DNA of 64,000 nt, from NCBI RefSeq assembly GCF_001422375.1, contig NZ_LMMU01000001.1, positions 1,858,178-1,922,177 of the forward strand, in the 5' to 3' direction. This stretch comes from Methylobacterium sp. Leaf99. Its GTDB lineage: Bacteria > Pseudomonadota > Alphaproteobacteria > Rhizobiales > Beijerinckiaceae. The notes beneath the pieces are model-generated. The model saw nothing but the letters and a program-made list of their open reading frames with translations. It was not told the DNA's origin and made no database searches. The translations under genes and the position numbers were made by a program. How positions within the stretch are numbered: position 1 is the stretch's first letter; the number at the start of each line of letters is the position of its first letter. Below, piece after piece: positions 26,811-34,977 of the stretch.

Positions 26811-27052
26811 CACAGGCTCCCAGGATCACAGGATGGTGGGACATCGGGATGGGCCGCGAGCAGCCGGTCGAGGTCGGCCCGGCCGGGGGCCGGCGCCCGG
26901 GCGGACAGGCCGGCGGCGGCGAACAGTTCGCGCGGCGTCGCGCGCCAGAGGTCGCGCGGGCGCCACAGGAGGCGGCCCAGCGCCAGGGCGAGGACATCGT
27001 CCCACGGGAAGGCGGAGGCGGGCTCCGGCGCGGTCCCGCCCGTGGGGCTCAA
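26810..27052 (-). CDS. GTA phage tail assembly chaperone (rcc01693-like)
   Basis: 80 residues, probable TTG start at 27052 overlapping the gp10 stop (TTGA). FPWDDVLALALGRLLWRPRD, then LWRATPRELFAAAG, is typical of the small GTA protein between gp10 and gp11, related to tail assembly chaperones. It overlaps both neighbours, so is strongly coupled. Confidence 0.78.
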   Translation of the reverse strand: MSPTGGTAPEPASAFPWDDVLALALGRLLWRPRDLWRATPRELFAAAGLSARAPAPGRADLDRLLAAHPDVPPSCDPGSL

Positions 27053-27387
27053 GGGTTTGCGGGCGGACCTCCCGCCGGCGCCCCCCCGAAGGCGGCCGAC
27101 AGGGCCTCGCCCAGGGCCGCGGTGATCGGCTCGAGGCCGCCGGCCAGGGGCAGGGCGGCCACGTCGGCCTCGTCGAGGGCATGGCCGCCGCCGCGGAGCG
27201 CGGCGCCGAGCAGGGCGATGAGGTCGCGGGTGGCGAGGTGCCCGCCGGCGAAGCGCTCGGCCAGCCCCGTGAGGTCGCGGGCGCCGAGGGCCGATTCGAG
27301 TTCGGCGAGGGCCCCGAGGGTGAAGCAGAGGGTGTAGCGGGTCCCCCCGAGATCGAGGGGCACCTCGCCGCGTCGGCGGTTGGCCAT
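27049..27387 (-). CDS. GTA gp10 family protein
   Basis: 112 residues. MANRRRGEVPLDLGGTRYTL, then CFTLGALAELESALG, is the hallmark start of the GTA_gp10 family (PF11836), a tail-assembly protein. ATG at 27387 removes a non-conserved extension into gp9. It lies 1 bp from the gp9 stop. Confidence 0.87.
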   Translation of the reverse strand: MANRRRGEVPLDLGGTRYTLCFTLGALAELESALGARDLTGLAERFAGGHLATRDLIALLGAALRGGGHALDEADVAALPLAGGLEPITAALGEALSAAFGGAPAGGPPANP

Positions 27388-27388
27388 A

Positions 27389-27796
27389 TCAGGCCGCCGT
27401 GAAGGCGAGGGCGCCGGCGGAATCCAGCGCCAGGTCGAAGGTGACCTCGCCGGCATGGTCGCCGCGATATTCGAGGCTGGTGATCTGGAACGGCCCCTCG
27501 AGGGTGCCGAAGGCCGGCACCACCACCTGGAACGTCTCGATGGTCCCCTCGAAGAACAGCTGCCGCAGGCGCGCGTCGGAGGCCTCGTCGCGAAACACCC
27601 CGGCGCCGGCGATGGCGGCCCGGCGCACGCCAGCTCCGGAGAGCAGCTCGCGCCAGCGCCCGGCGGAGTCGGCGTGGGTCACGTCCACGGTCTCGGCGTT
27701 GAAGGCGATCTGCCGGGCGCGCAGACCGGCGACGGCGACGAAGCCGCCCCCGCTCGCCACGCGGATGAGAAGGTCCTTGCCGCGTTGTGCGCTCAT
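27389..27796 (-). CDS. GTA gp9, major tail protein
   Basis: 135 residues of the TP901-1-like major tail protein family: GKDLLIRVASGGGFVAVAGL, then ETVDVTHADSAGRWRELLSG, and a closing EVTFDLALDSAGAL. It polymerises into the tail tube. Confidence 0.88.
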   Translation of the reverse strand: MSAQRGKDLLIRVASGGGFVAVAGLRARQIAFNAETVDVTHADSAGRWRELLSGAGVRRAAIAGAGVFRDEASDARLRQLFFEGTIETFQVVVPAFGTLEGPFQITSLEYRGDHAGEVTFDLALDSAGALAFTAA

Positions 27797-27824
27797 GGTC
27801 GGACTCCGGAACGTTGGAGGCGGG

Positions 27825-28322
27825 TCAGGCCGGGCGGTGCTCGGTGACCGCCTGGAGGGTGAGGGTGGCGCGGGCCTCGCCGGTGGCGGGGTCGCGGGTG
27901 GCACCGAGCCGCGCGACCCGCAGGGTCACGAGGTGGTGGCCGGGCAGCACCAGGGGGGCGTCGGCGAGGAGGTCGGCCATGCGCTCGGCCGCCGCGAGGC
28001 CCGAGCGGGCCGAGCCCGGCCGGGCGTAGAGGGTGAGGCTCAGGCCGTGGGCGTGGCGCCTCGCGCCGTCGACGGATTCGTCGCGGATCTCGGCGTCGCC
28101 GAACACGCCGTAGACGGCCACCGCCCCGCGCGGCGGCTCGTCGTGGAGGCGCAGGGACCCGCCCATGAGGCGGGCGAGGGTGGCATCCCCGGCGAGATGG
28201 GCGAGGATCGCCCCGCGCAGGGCGAGCAGCGGGCTCGCGGAGACCGGATCGGCGACCACGGCCGGCTCGGCGGCAAGGGTCGTTTCGGCGGCAAGGGTCG
28301 TCTCGATGGCGAGGGTCGTCAT
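27825..28322 (-). CDS. GTA gp8, DUF3168 tail terminator
   Basis: 165 residues. The DUF3168 core is visible (LLALRGAILAHLAGDATLAR, then VYGVFGDAEIRDESVDG, then HGLSLTLYARPG). The family forms the tail terminator/completion ring. The N-terminus carries three tandem TTLA-x-E units encoded by an 18-bp repeat (about 28263-28315). It overlaps gp7 by 4 bp. Confidence 0.85.
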   Translation of the reverse strand: MTTLAIETTLAAETTLAAEPAVVADPVSASPLLALRGAILAHLAGDATLARLMGGSLRLHDEPPRGAVAVYGVFGDAEIRDESVDGARRHAHGLSLTLYARPGSARSGLAAAERMADLLADAPLVLPGHHLVTLRVARLGATRDPATGEARATLTLQAVTEHRPA

Positions 28323-28675
28323 GGCGCGCGCGCCCCGGCCAGCAGTTCCTCGACCCGGCAGACGAGCTCGCGGCCCCGCCCGTCGGGGTCGCTCGCCGCC
28401 CGGATGGCGAAGCGGCGCGGGCCGGCGGCGAGCCGCATGGCGGGGGTGACGTCGGCGCGGTAGGCGAGGCGGACCCGGTGGGTCTCCACCGCGTCGCGGC
28501 GCCCGCCCCGGACCCGTTCGGGGGCGCCGAGGGCCTCGAGGGCGCCCCACAGGAGGGGGCCGGGGACGTAGCGGCGGACCACGCCGCCGAACCCGTCCGG
28601 CTCCTCCACGGGCCGTTCGAGGGTGAAGCGGCGGCGGCGCGCGCCGATGGGCACGCGCGGATTCGAATCGGGCAT
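28319..28675 (-). CDS. GTA gp7, phage head closure protein
   Basis: 118 residues; RRRRFTLERPVEEPDGFGGV with VETHRVRLAYR matches the SPP1 gp16-like head-closure (head-tail adaptor) family. It joins connector and tail. ATG at 28675, 15 bp downstream of gp6. Confidence 0.85.
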   Translation of the reverse strand: MPDSNPRVPIGARRRRFTLERPVEEPDGFGGVVRRYVPGPLLWGALEALGAPERVRGGRRDAVETHRVRLAYRADVTPAMRLAAGPRRFAIRAASDPDGRGRELVCRVEELLAGARAP

Positions 28676-28689
28676 GATCGGCTCCGGAG

Positions 28690-29250
28690 TCAGAGGCGCA
28701 GGCGGCGCAGGGGCTCGACGAGGGCGGCGACGGAGGGCGGCGGGGCGGCGGTGTCGCCGCGATGCTCGAAGCCGTGGGCGGCGAGCAGGCGGATCGCCTG
28801 GGCGAGGGCGGGGGGAACCGGGAGGCCGTCGCCGCCGTATCCGGCGCTGACCTCCACGAGGGCGGCGCGGGCATCGAGGGGGGGCGCACCGGGATCGATG
28901 CGCAGGTCCGGCGCCTCCACCGGGTCCGGGCCGAGGCGCACGAGGCCGGCGGGGAGATCGGTCACCGCCCCCTGCGCATCGACGAGGCCGGCCCGCTCCA
29001 CGGCGACGAGGGGGCTGAGCGGCAGGGGGAGGACCCCGTCGGTGGGCCAGGCCGTGAGCATGATCCGGTAGCGGCCGGGCGCCAGGAGGCGCCGGGTCGC
29101 GGCCTCGATGCCGGCGCGGGCCGCGGCCAGGAGGCTGCCGATGAGGGCGTCCTCGGCCCCGCCCGCATCGGAATCGAGGCGCAGGTAGGCGCGCATCTCC
29201 GCGAGGCCCACCGGCTCGACGGTGGGGCCCGCGACGCGTATCGGAATCAT
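28690..29250 (-). CDS. GTA gp6, head-tail connector protein
   Basis: 186 residues; EPVGLAEMRAYLRLDSDAGG and EDALIGSLLAAARAGIEAAT match the gp6-like head-tail connector family. ATG at 29250 gives the IPIRVAGPTVEP start typical of the family. The upstream side is not the capsid gene, as in standard GTAs, but a divergently oriented protease. Confidence 0.87.
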   Translation of the reverse strand: MIPIRVAGPTVEPVGLAEMRAYLRLDSDAGGAEDALIGSLLAAARAGIEAATRRLLAPGRYRIMLTAWPTDGVLPLPLSPLVAVERAGLVDAQGAVTDLPAGLVRLGPDPVEAPDLRIDPGAPPLDARAALVEVSAGYGGDGLPVPPALAQAIRLLAAHGFEHRGDTAAPPPSVAALVEPLRRLRL

Positions 29251-29282
29251 CAATGGTCTCCTCAAGACAGGATGGGTCGCCG

Positions 29283-30005
29283 ATGGCGCGGACGGTCGGG
29301 CTTTTCGCCGTGCTCATGGGCGTCGCCGGCCCGGCGCACGCGGTGGTGGGCGGCGATCCGGCGCCCGACGCGTCCGGGGCCGTGATGGTGCTGTCCTCGA
29401 ACGGCGGCGTGTGCACCGGCGTGGTGGTGGCGCCGGGCGCCGTGCTCACGGCCGGGCATTGCCTCGCGCCGCGCCTCGTCCACCGGGTCCACTACAAGGA
29501 CGCCGCCGGGGCTCCGGTCCTGGCCGAGCCCGCCGCCACGTCGGTGCATCCCGGCTACGATGCCGGCGCCGTCGCCGGGCGCCGCCGCTCCATCGACCTC
29601 GCCCTGGTGCGCCTCGCGGCACCCCTCCCGGCACCGTTCGCGCCCGCCATCCTGAGCGCGGCGATGCCGCGCGCCGGCGAGGCCCTGACCGTCTCCGGCT
29701 ACGGCGTGGCGAAACCGGGGGACCCGCGCAGCACCGGCACCTACCGGCGGGCCGGCGTGCCCGTGGTCGAGCCCTACGGGCCGAGCCGCATCCTCGTCTG
29801 GCTGCGCGGCGCAAAGGGCTCCGGTGCCTGCCAGGGTGATTCCGGCGGACCGGTGACGGGCGAGACCGGCGTCGTCGCCGTGGCGGCCTGGGTCGGCGGG
29901 GCCTGCGGCGGCCTCACCCAGGGCGTCCTGCTCGGGCCGCAGCGCGCCTGGATCGACGCGACCCTGGCCGGCTGGGGCCTCGCCGCCCGCTGGGACCGGC
30001 CGTGA
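29283..30005 (+). CDS. Secreted trypsin-like serine protease 1 (S1 family)
   Basis: 240 residues with a signal peptide (LFAVLMGVAGPAHA) and the mature start VVGGDPAPD. The catalytic triad is visible: His in LTAGHCL, Asp in SIDLALVRL and Ser in GACQGDSGGPV. Cysteines flank the His and Ser as in trypsins. It is one of three protease genes inserted between GTA gp6 and the capsid gene, and it is on the opposite strand to the GTA genes. Confidence 0.85.
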   Translation: MARTVGLFAVLMGVAGPAHAVVGGDPAPDASGAVMVLSSNGGVCTGVVVAPGAVLTAGHCLAPRLVHRVHYKDAAGAPVLAEPAATSVHPGYDAGAVAGRRRSIDLALVRLAAPLPAPFAPAILSAAMPRAGEALTVSGYGVAKPGDPRSTGTYRRAGVPVVEPYGPSRILVWLRGAKGSGACQGDSGGPVTGETGVVAVAAWVGGACGGLTQGVLLGPQRAWIDATLAGWGLAARWDRP

Positions 30006-30121
30006 GGGTCGGACGTGTCCCAGCGGAACCCGGAGCTTGGCCGGGCCATTCCCTTCGGATAGGTTTCCACCAGTGCCGTCCGGAACGCCCCTCGACGGGG
30101 CCGGGACGCGGGAGAGACACG

Positions 30122-31009
30122 ATGCCGACCGCGTTCCGCCAGACGGCCCTTCATTCGACCGCCCTCCGCAAGAAAGTCCTGCCCGCCGTTGCCGTCGCGA
30201 CCCTGGTCGCGCTCCTGCCCGCCCCCGCCCTCGCGGTGATCAACGGCGCGGTGTCGCGCGATCCCAACGGCCTGCGCGCCTCCGTGGTGCGCATCGAGAG
30301 CACCCAGGGCGAGATCTGCTCGGGCACCCTCATCGCCGCCGACCTCGTGCTCACGGCGGCCCATTGCGTGATGCACCAGGCCGGCTACAGCGTGGTGGTG
30401 GTGGACCGCGCCTTCCGCTCGCGCCGCATCAACGCCCTGGCGGCGTCCATGCACCCCGACTTCGTCCCCGGCACCACGCCGGAGGATCAGCCGGGCATCG
30501 ATCTCGCCCTGATCAAGCTGGCCGAGCCCCTCGGCGGCGATTTCCAGCCCCTCGACCCGCGCGGCGGCGGCATCAACACCGGCGACGCCGTCGAGATCGC
30601 GGGCTTCGGCGTGGTGGCCGAGAACCGGCGCAACACCGCCCGCACCCTGCGCCAGGCCCAGCTCGTCTCCATCGGCTCGCTCCAGGTCGCCAACCGCGTC
30701 ACCGTGGTGACCGACCGCCGCCGCCTCGCCGAGACGGCGGGGGCGGGGGCGTGCCTGGGGGATTCCGGCGGCCCGATCCTGCGCGGCGGCCCCGGCGGCT
30801 ACCAGATCGTCGGCGTGGTGAGCTGGTCGAGCGGCGCCATGCGCCAGGACAAGCGCGCCCGCACGGCCTGCGGCGGCTTCACCGCCGTCACCCCCACGGC
30901 CGAGCACACGGGCTGGATCTCTTCGCGCGCCGCCGAGATGGGGCGGATGCAGGGGGGCGAAGCGCGCGGCGGCCGCACGGAGTGGATGGCGCGGCCGGGG
31001 CGGCGGTAG
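30122..31009 (+). CDS. Secreted trypsin-like serine protease 2 (S1 family)
   Basis: 295 residues. A signal peptide (LPAVAVATLVALLPAPALA) is followed by VINGAVSRDPNGL. The triad His is in LTAAHCV, Asp in GIDLALIKL and Ser in GACLGDSGGPI. It is paralogous in layout to protease 1 with the same orientation 116 bp downstream, probably from an old tandem duplication. The extra C-terminal Arg/Gly-rich tail is unremarkable. Confidence 0.85.
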   Translation: MPTAFRQTALHSTALRKKVLPAVAVATLVALLPAPALAVINGAVSRDPNGLRASVVRIESTQGEICSGTLIAADLVLTAAHCVMHQAGYSVVVVDRAFRSRRINALAASMHPDFVPGTTPEDQPGIDLALIKLAEPLGGDFQPLDPRGGGINTGDAVEIAGFGVVAENRRNTARTLRQAQLVSIGSLQVANRVTVVTDRRRLAETAGAGACLGDSGGPILRGGPGGYQIVGVVSWSSGAMRQDKRARTACGGFTAVTPTAEHTGWISSRAAEMGRMQGGEARGGRTEWMARPGRR

Positions 31010-31032
31010 GGGGCAAATCCCTCCCCTGCGTC

Positions 31033-31278
31033 CTAGAACGTGGCGGCCGGTCCGGTGATCTGAACTTCCACGTCGAACTCGCCGAAATGGTCCGGCAATT
31101 CCCGGGCCGCCAGCGCCGACTCGGCAAAGACCTTGACGGTCCAATCGTCGCCGCGTCGATTGAGGCCCAGGCCGACGGCACGGTCACGGCGACCGGCCGC
31201 ATACTGGGATACGAACGCATCCTTGGCCGCCATCGCCGCCGGCCTCGATGCGCGCAGCTTCTCCCGCGGGTCACTCAT
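31033..31278 (-). CDS. Small partner protein encoded with protease 3
   Basis: 81 residues, MSDPREKLRASRPAAMAAKD, then a region (AVGLGLNRRGDDWTVKVFAE) reminiscent of the inhibitor-like or propeptide-like beta hairpins found beside trypsin-like peptidases. Its ATG is one base from the protease stop, so the two form an operon. A chaperone or inhibitor role is a guess from context. Confidence 0.6.
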   Translation of the reverse strand: MSDPREKLRASRPAAMAAKDAFVSQYAAGRRDRAVGLGLNRRGDDWTVKVFAESALAARELPDHFGEFDVEVQITGPAATF

Positions 31279-31279
31279 G

Positions 31280-32383
31280 TCACGCTCCTGCCGGCTGAGT
31301 GTAGAGGTCGATTTCGAGGGCTTCAAGGACCGTCCGGATCGGGTTTGCATACGTGATGCCGTGCCCGTTGAGGCCCCCCGTTTCGGTTCCGGCAAACAGA
31401 AGCGCCGCCGGCCGGCCGTCATGCGTGCAGATCAGCGCGCCGCTGTCGCCGCCCTTCGAGAAAGGTCCGTCCGTGCCGCCGATCGCGATCTGGCGGTTGA
31501 AGATCGCGAACTTCGCACGGGCACCGCTGATCATCTGGACCCGGACGTTGTCGACGTCGATCGCGTCCACCCAGCCTTCCCGGAAATCCGTCGTCCGGCC
31601 GACCTTCTTCACCGGCATCCGCTCCAGAAGGAGATCCTCGATCTCGCCGATGTCCCAACCGTTGGCGCCGAGGACGATCTGATCGATCCGGCGGGGATCG
31701 CAGTCGCGTCCCGCGTCGAGCCGGGCGAACGCGCAATCCACGAGGTTCGACGCCGTGGGGTCGAAGTCGATGGGCACGAAGGCGTGGAGCTTGGCGACGT
31801 GGTGGTCGGCCTCCTGCATCCGGCCACCATCGGCACGACCCGGCTGCAGGATGATGTCGCCCACGCGGCCACGGTTGGTATTGGCCAGCACGTGATTGTT
31901 CGAAAGAATCCCGATGCCGCCGTCGCGATCGATGCCGAAACAGCCGATCGTTCCCGCCGTGATGCGGTGATGGCCCACGGAATGTCCCATACGCAGGGGG
32001 CGGCATGGCTTGGCGTTCGCCGAGGCCCGGCGCCTGACGCGACCCGTGACGCGAACCTCGATCTCGCCGCGCGCGATGCGTTGCGCCGCTTCGACGACGG
32101 GATGATGGAGCAGCTTCTTGTGCTGGACGAACAATCCGACCTTCAGGGCCGCGCCCCGATCGTGATCGGGCCGGTTCCTCAGGATGCCGACGGCGATCTT
32201 CTCCTTCGGATCGAAGGTCCTTTCGCGCCGCGCGTGCAGGATATCGGCGTGCGCCTGCGTGCCCGGCAGGGGCGCGAAGGTCGGCAGGGCATCCTCATCC
32301 AGAGCCGCACGCGGAACCTCACCATAGCGGAAGGCATGCCGGAACACGTCGGCCTTGGCGTTTTCTGCCCCGTCCAAGTTCAT
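31280..32383 (-). CDS. Trypsin-like peptidase 3, NAL1/Nal1-like (non-secreted)
   Basis: 367 residues and no signal peptide. The catalytic His is in GILSNNHVLAN and the Ser in FSKGGDSGALICTHDGRPAA; an Asp in the VDCAFARLD stretch completes the triad. This pattern matches bacterial relatives of the plant NAL1 peptidase rather than secreted trypsins. It is codirectional with the GTA genes, 176 bp downstream of the capsid gene. Base composition is less GC-rich than the GTA genes on either side. Confidence 0.75.
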   Translation of the reverse strand: MNLDGAENAKADVFRHAFRYGEVPRAALDEDALPTFAPLPGTQAHADILHARRERTFDPKEKIAVGILRNRPDHDRGAALKVGLFVQHKKLLHHPVVEAAQRIARGEIEVRVTGRVRRRASANAKPCRPLRMGHSVGHHRITAGTIGCFGIDRDGGIGILSNNHVLANTNRGRVGDIILQPGRADGGRMQEADHHVAKLHAFVPIDFDPTASNLVDCAFARLDAGRDCDPRRIDQIVLGANGWDIGEIEDLLLERMPVKKVGRTTDFREGWVDAIDVDNVRVQMISGARAKFAIFNRQIAIGGTDGPFSKGGDSGALICTHDGRPAALLFAGTETGGLNGHGITYANPIRTVLEALEIDLYTQPAGA

Positions 32384-32559
32384 TTCATGCGCCCCAAAAA
32401 ACCTCAGGTTGATTCTGAGACAGTTCAAGGCCCAGGGGAAGACCTCGGTTCCCGAAAATCCCGTCGCGCGGGTTATAAACCGGAGGTTGTGTCGCGGGAT
32501 CAACAGGTTTCAGACCGGACGATGCCCCCGGCCCGTCCAGGACCGGGGGCACACGGGGC

Positions 32560-33828
32560 TCAGGCGAACTTCAACAGCTTGATCGCATCGAAGTCCTGCA
32601 CCCCGCCGCCGACGCGCTTCGTGGTGTAGAACAGCACGTAGGGTTTCGCCGAGTAGGGGTCGCGCAGGACCCGCAGGCCGGCGCGGTCGACGACGAGGTA
32701 GCCGCGGCGGAAGTCGCCGAAGGCAAGGGACAGGCTGCCGGCGCCGGCATCCGGCATGGCCTCGGCCTCCGTCACGGGGAATCCCAGCAGGGTCGCGCTG
32801 CGGTCGGCGGCCTGCGGCGGCTGCCACAGGTAGTTGCCGTCGGCATCCTTCATCTTGCGGATGGTGCTCTGCAGGCGCCGGTTCATGACGAAGCCGGCGT
32901 TCTGGCGGTAGCCGGCGCGCAGGGCGTAGACGAGGTCGAACAGCACGTCGGCGGGGTTGGCGGCGGGGAACGCCCCGGCCGCCCCCGTGGCGACAAAGCC
33001 GAGCTTGCCCGGAACCCAGGCGGCGTTGGCGACGGTGTCGTAGCTGAGGAAGCCGCGCGGGCGGCTCACCCCGTTGCCGGTGACGAAGGCGGTGCCCTCC
33101 TGCTCGGCGAACGCCGTCTCGACCTCGTCGGCGAGCCAGGCGTCGATGTCGACGACGGCGTCGTCGAGCAGCGTCTGGGTCGCGGCCGGCATGGCGTAGA
33201 GCTCCATGGCCGGAAAGCTCAGCTCAGACAGGGTCGGCGCGTCGGTCTGCGGCCGGGGCGCGGCCTCGGCGACCCAGCCCGACACCGCCTCGGTGACCGA
33301 GACGGCGCGCTTGTACTGGCCGCCCGAGATGGTGCGGATCGTGGCCAGCGCCCGGATCGGCGACAGGCGGGCGAGGCGGGTCAGCACGTCGCGCTCGACG
33401 GTGGCGGGCACGAGGTAGCCGCCATCCGGGCCGGAACCCGCCGACAGGGCCTTCTCCTCCAGGCGCTTGAGGCCGCCGCTCTCGCCGGCGCGGACGTAGA
33501 GGTCGAAGGCCGCCTTGTGCTCCGTGGCGGCCGCGTCCCGGGGCGGCGCTCCGGCGCCGAGGGGCGCGCGGCGGCCGTCGAGGGTGAGGCGGTCGAGGCG
33601 GGTGCGGGCGGTGTCGAGGGCCGCGTCGATGCGGGCGAGCTTCTCCTCCGTCAGCACGTCGGCGCCGAGCCGGCCCTCGATCTCGGCGAGCCTCGTGTCG
33701 TTGGTCTCGCGGAACGCCGCGAAGGCGCCCTGCAGGTCGGTCATGGCGTGGGCCACGGCCGGATCGCCGCCGGCGGCCTTGTCCTCCAGGGGAAAGGATT
33801 TCGTCTCGATGGGGGTGTGGACGGTCAT
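32560..33828 (-). CDS. GTA gp5, HK97-type major capsid protein
   Basis: 422 residues. A helical N-terminal delta/scaffold region (about residues 25-110) is followed by the capsid domain: GGYLVPATVERDVLTRLARL, then SPIRALATI, then GYRQNAGFVMNRRLQSTIRK. The C-terminus has the conserved LAFGDFRRGYLVVDRAGLRV, then LRDPY. The protein assembles the T=3-like GTA head after cleavage by the gp4 protease, whose gene overlaps by 4 bp. Confidence 0.93.
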   Translation of the reverse strand: MTVHTPIETKSFPLEDKAAGGDPAVAHAMTDLQGAFAAFRETNDTRLAEIEGRLGADVLTEEKLARIDAALDTARTRLDRLTLDGRRAPLGAGAPPRDAAATEHKAAFDLYVRAGESGGLKRLEEKALSAGSGPDGGYLVPATVERDVLTRLARLSPIRALATIRTISGGQYKRAVSVTEAVSGWVAEAAPRPQTDAPTLSELSFPAMELYAMPAATQTLLDDAVVDIDAWLADEVETAFAEQEGTAFVTGNGVSRPRGFLSYDTVANAAWVPGKLGFVATGAAGAFPAANPADVLFDLVYALRAGYRQNAGFVMNRRLQSTIRKMKDADGNYLWQPPQAADRSATLLGFPVTEAEAMPDAGAGSLSLAFGDFRRGYLVVDRAGLRVLRDPYSAKPYVLFYTTKRVGGGVQDFDAIKLLKFA

Positions 33829-34361
33829 GCGAGCCTCTGGGCGCGGGGGGAGGGGGCGGCGACGGGCCGGGTGAAGGGGTGGGCGCGCGGCGGGGCGACG
33901 CGCCGGGCGAAGGCGTGGAGGGCCTGGGCCAGGGGCTCGGCTTGCCTCGGGACGGCCTTCGTCGCGATGCGGGCGCCGGGCTGGAGCGGGAAGGTGACGA
34001 GGGAGATCTCCCACAGGTCGAGGCTGTGGAGCCGGCGCAGGCCGCCGCGCTCCGGGACCGCCCGGACGGTGCGGAACCCGATGGAGAGCCCGTCGAGGGC
34101 GCCGTCGTTCACGAGGGCATTCAGTTCGCGCGCCCGCTGCACGGCGAGGTTCAGCTGTCCCGCCACGCGCAGGCCGCGCGCATCCTCATTGAGCGACAGC
34201 CAGCGCCCGACGGGCTCGGCCGGATCGTGCTGCCACAGCATGCGCACGCCGGCGGCACCGCGCGCGGCGAGGCTTGCGGCGAAGGCGCCCGACGCCACCA
34301 CGTCCCGCCCGAGATCGGGCACGCCGAACAGGCTGGCATAGCCGGTGAAATGGCCGTCCAT
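33825..34361 (-). CDS. GTA gp4, HK97 family prohead protease
   Basis: 178 residues. GYASLFGVPDLGRDVVASGA, the catalytic His in MLWQHDPAEPVGRW and Ser in DGLSIGFRT, with LWEISLVTFPLQPGA, are typical of the HK97 prohead (U35) protease. It removes the capsid N-terminal scaffold. The last 30 residues are Pro/Arg-rich. Confidence 0.92.
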   Translation of the reverse strand: MDGHFTGYASLFGVPDLGRDVVASGAFAASLAARGAAGVRMLWQHDPAEPVGRWLSLNEDARGLRVAGQLNLAVQRARELNALVNDGALDGLSIGFRTVRAVPERGGLRRLHSLDLWEISLVTFPLQPGARIATKAVPRQAEPLAQALHAFARRVAPPRAHPFTRPVAAPSPRAQRLA

Positions 34362-34393
34362 GGGGGGCTCCGGGGTTCAAGACGAAATTCGCC

Positions 34394-34555
34394 GCTTCGT
34401 GCGCGTGTCCCTCCCCCCTTTGCGGGGGAGGGTGGCCCGCGCATGCGGGTCGGGAGAGGGGGGCACCGCCTGATCCAGAGATGGCGCGCTGCCCCTCTCC
34501 CGCCTGCTCCGCAGGCACCCTCCCCCGCAGAGGGGGGAGGGTCGCGAGCGACTTC
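34394..34555. repeat. REP-like palindromic intergenic repeat, copy 2
   Basis: Fills the gap between the prohead protease and the portal 3' fragment. It contains CTCCCCCCTTTGCGGGGGAG, CCCGCGCATGCGGG and a closing CTCCCCCGCAGAGGGGGGAG, with pairs of arms that can fold into a long imperfect hairpin. It belongs to the same broad class as the repeats at 25981 and 43820 but is a different sequence type. Confidence 0.6.
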
Positions 34556-34930
34556 AGTCCGCCGCCCCGTAACCCACCGCCGCCCGCTTCTCGGCATCCG
34601 TCAAAAAATCCGCATCCCCCACCCGGCGCCACAACGACTCGCGCTCGGGCGCGAGGGCCTCGATGGCGTCGAGGTCGGGTTCCAGCCGGGCGGGGCCGAA
34701 GGCGGGTTCGAGCCAGTGGGCGAGGGATTCGGCCGTGCGGCGCACGAGGGGAATCACCGTCTGGCGGTAGAAAGCGCGGTTGGCCTCGGCGTAGTTGGCG
34801 TGGGTGTTGTCGCCGGGCAGGCCCAGGAGCAGGGGCGGCACGCCGAAGGCCAGGGCGATCTCGCGGGCGGCGCCGCTCTTCGCCTCCACGAAATCCATGT
34901 CCTTGGGCGACAGGGCCAGGGGCTTCCAGT
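34554..34930 (-). pseudogene. GTA gp3 portal protein, 3' fragment (split by integrated element)
   Basis: Encodes the portal C-terminus: WKPLALSPKDMDFVEAKSGA, then REIALAFGVPPLLLGLPGDN, then YAEANRAFYRQTVIPL. The frame continues a few codons into the element up to 34976, giving a chimeric start. Homology begins exactly at the 9-bp core (34922-34930). Joined to the 5' fragment at 42979-43762 with one core removed, it makes a single 384-codon portal gene. Confidence 0.9.
34922..34930. other. Attachment core, left end (attL) GCTTCCAGT
   Basis: The 9 bp GCTTCCAGT is repeated exactly at 42979-42987. To its left is GTA portal sequence; to its right begins lower-GC element DNA, with the integrase gene starting 48 bp away. 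Flanking bases differ between the two copies, so 9 bp is the full exact repeat. Confidence 0.85.
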
Positions 34931-34977
34931 TGTGAACGTAGGACCTCGTATGTAAGCTGCTGACATGAGGACCCACG

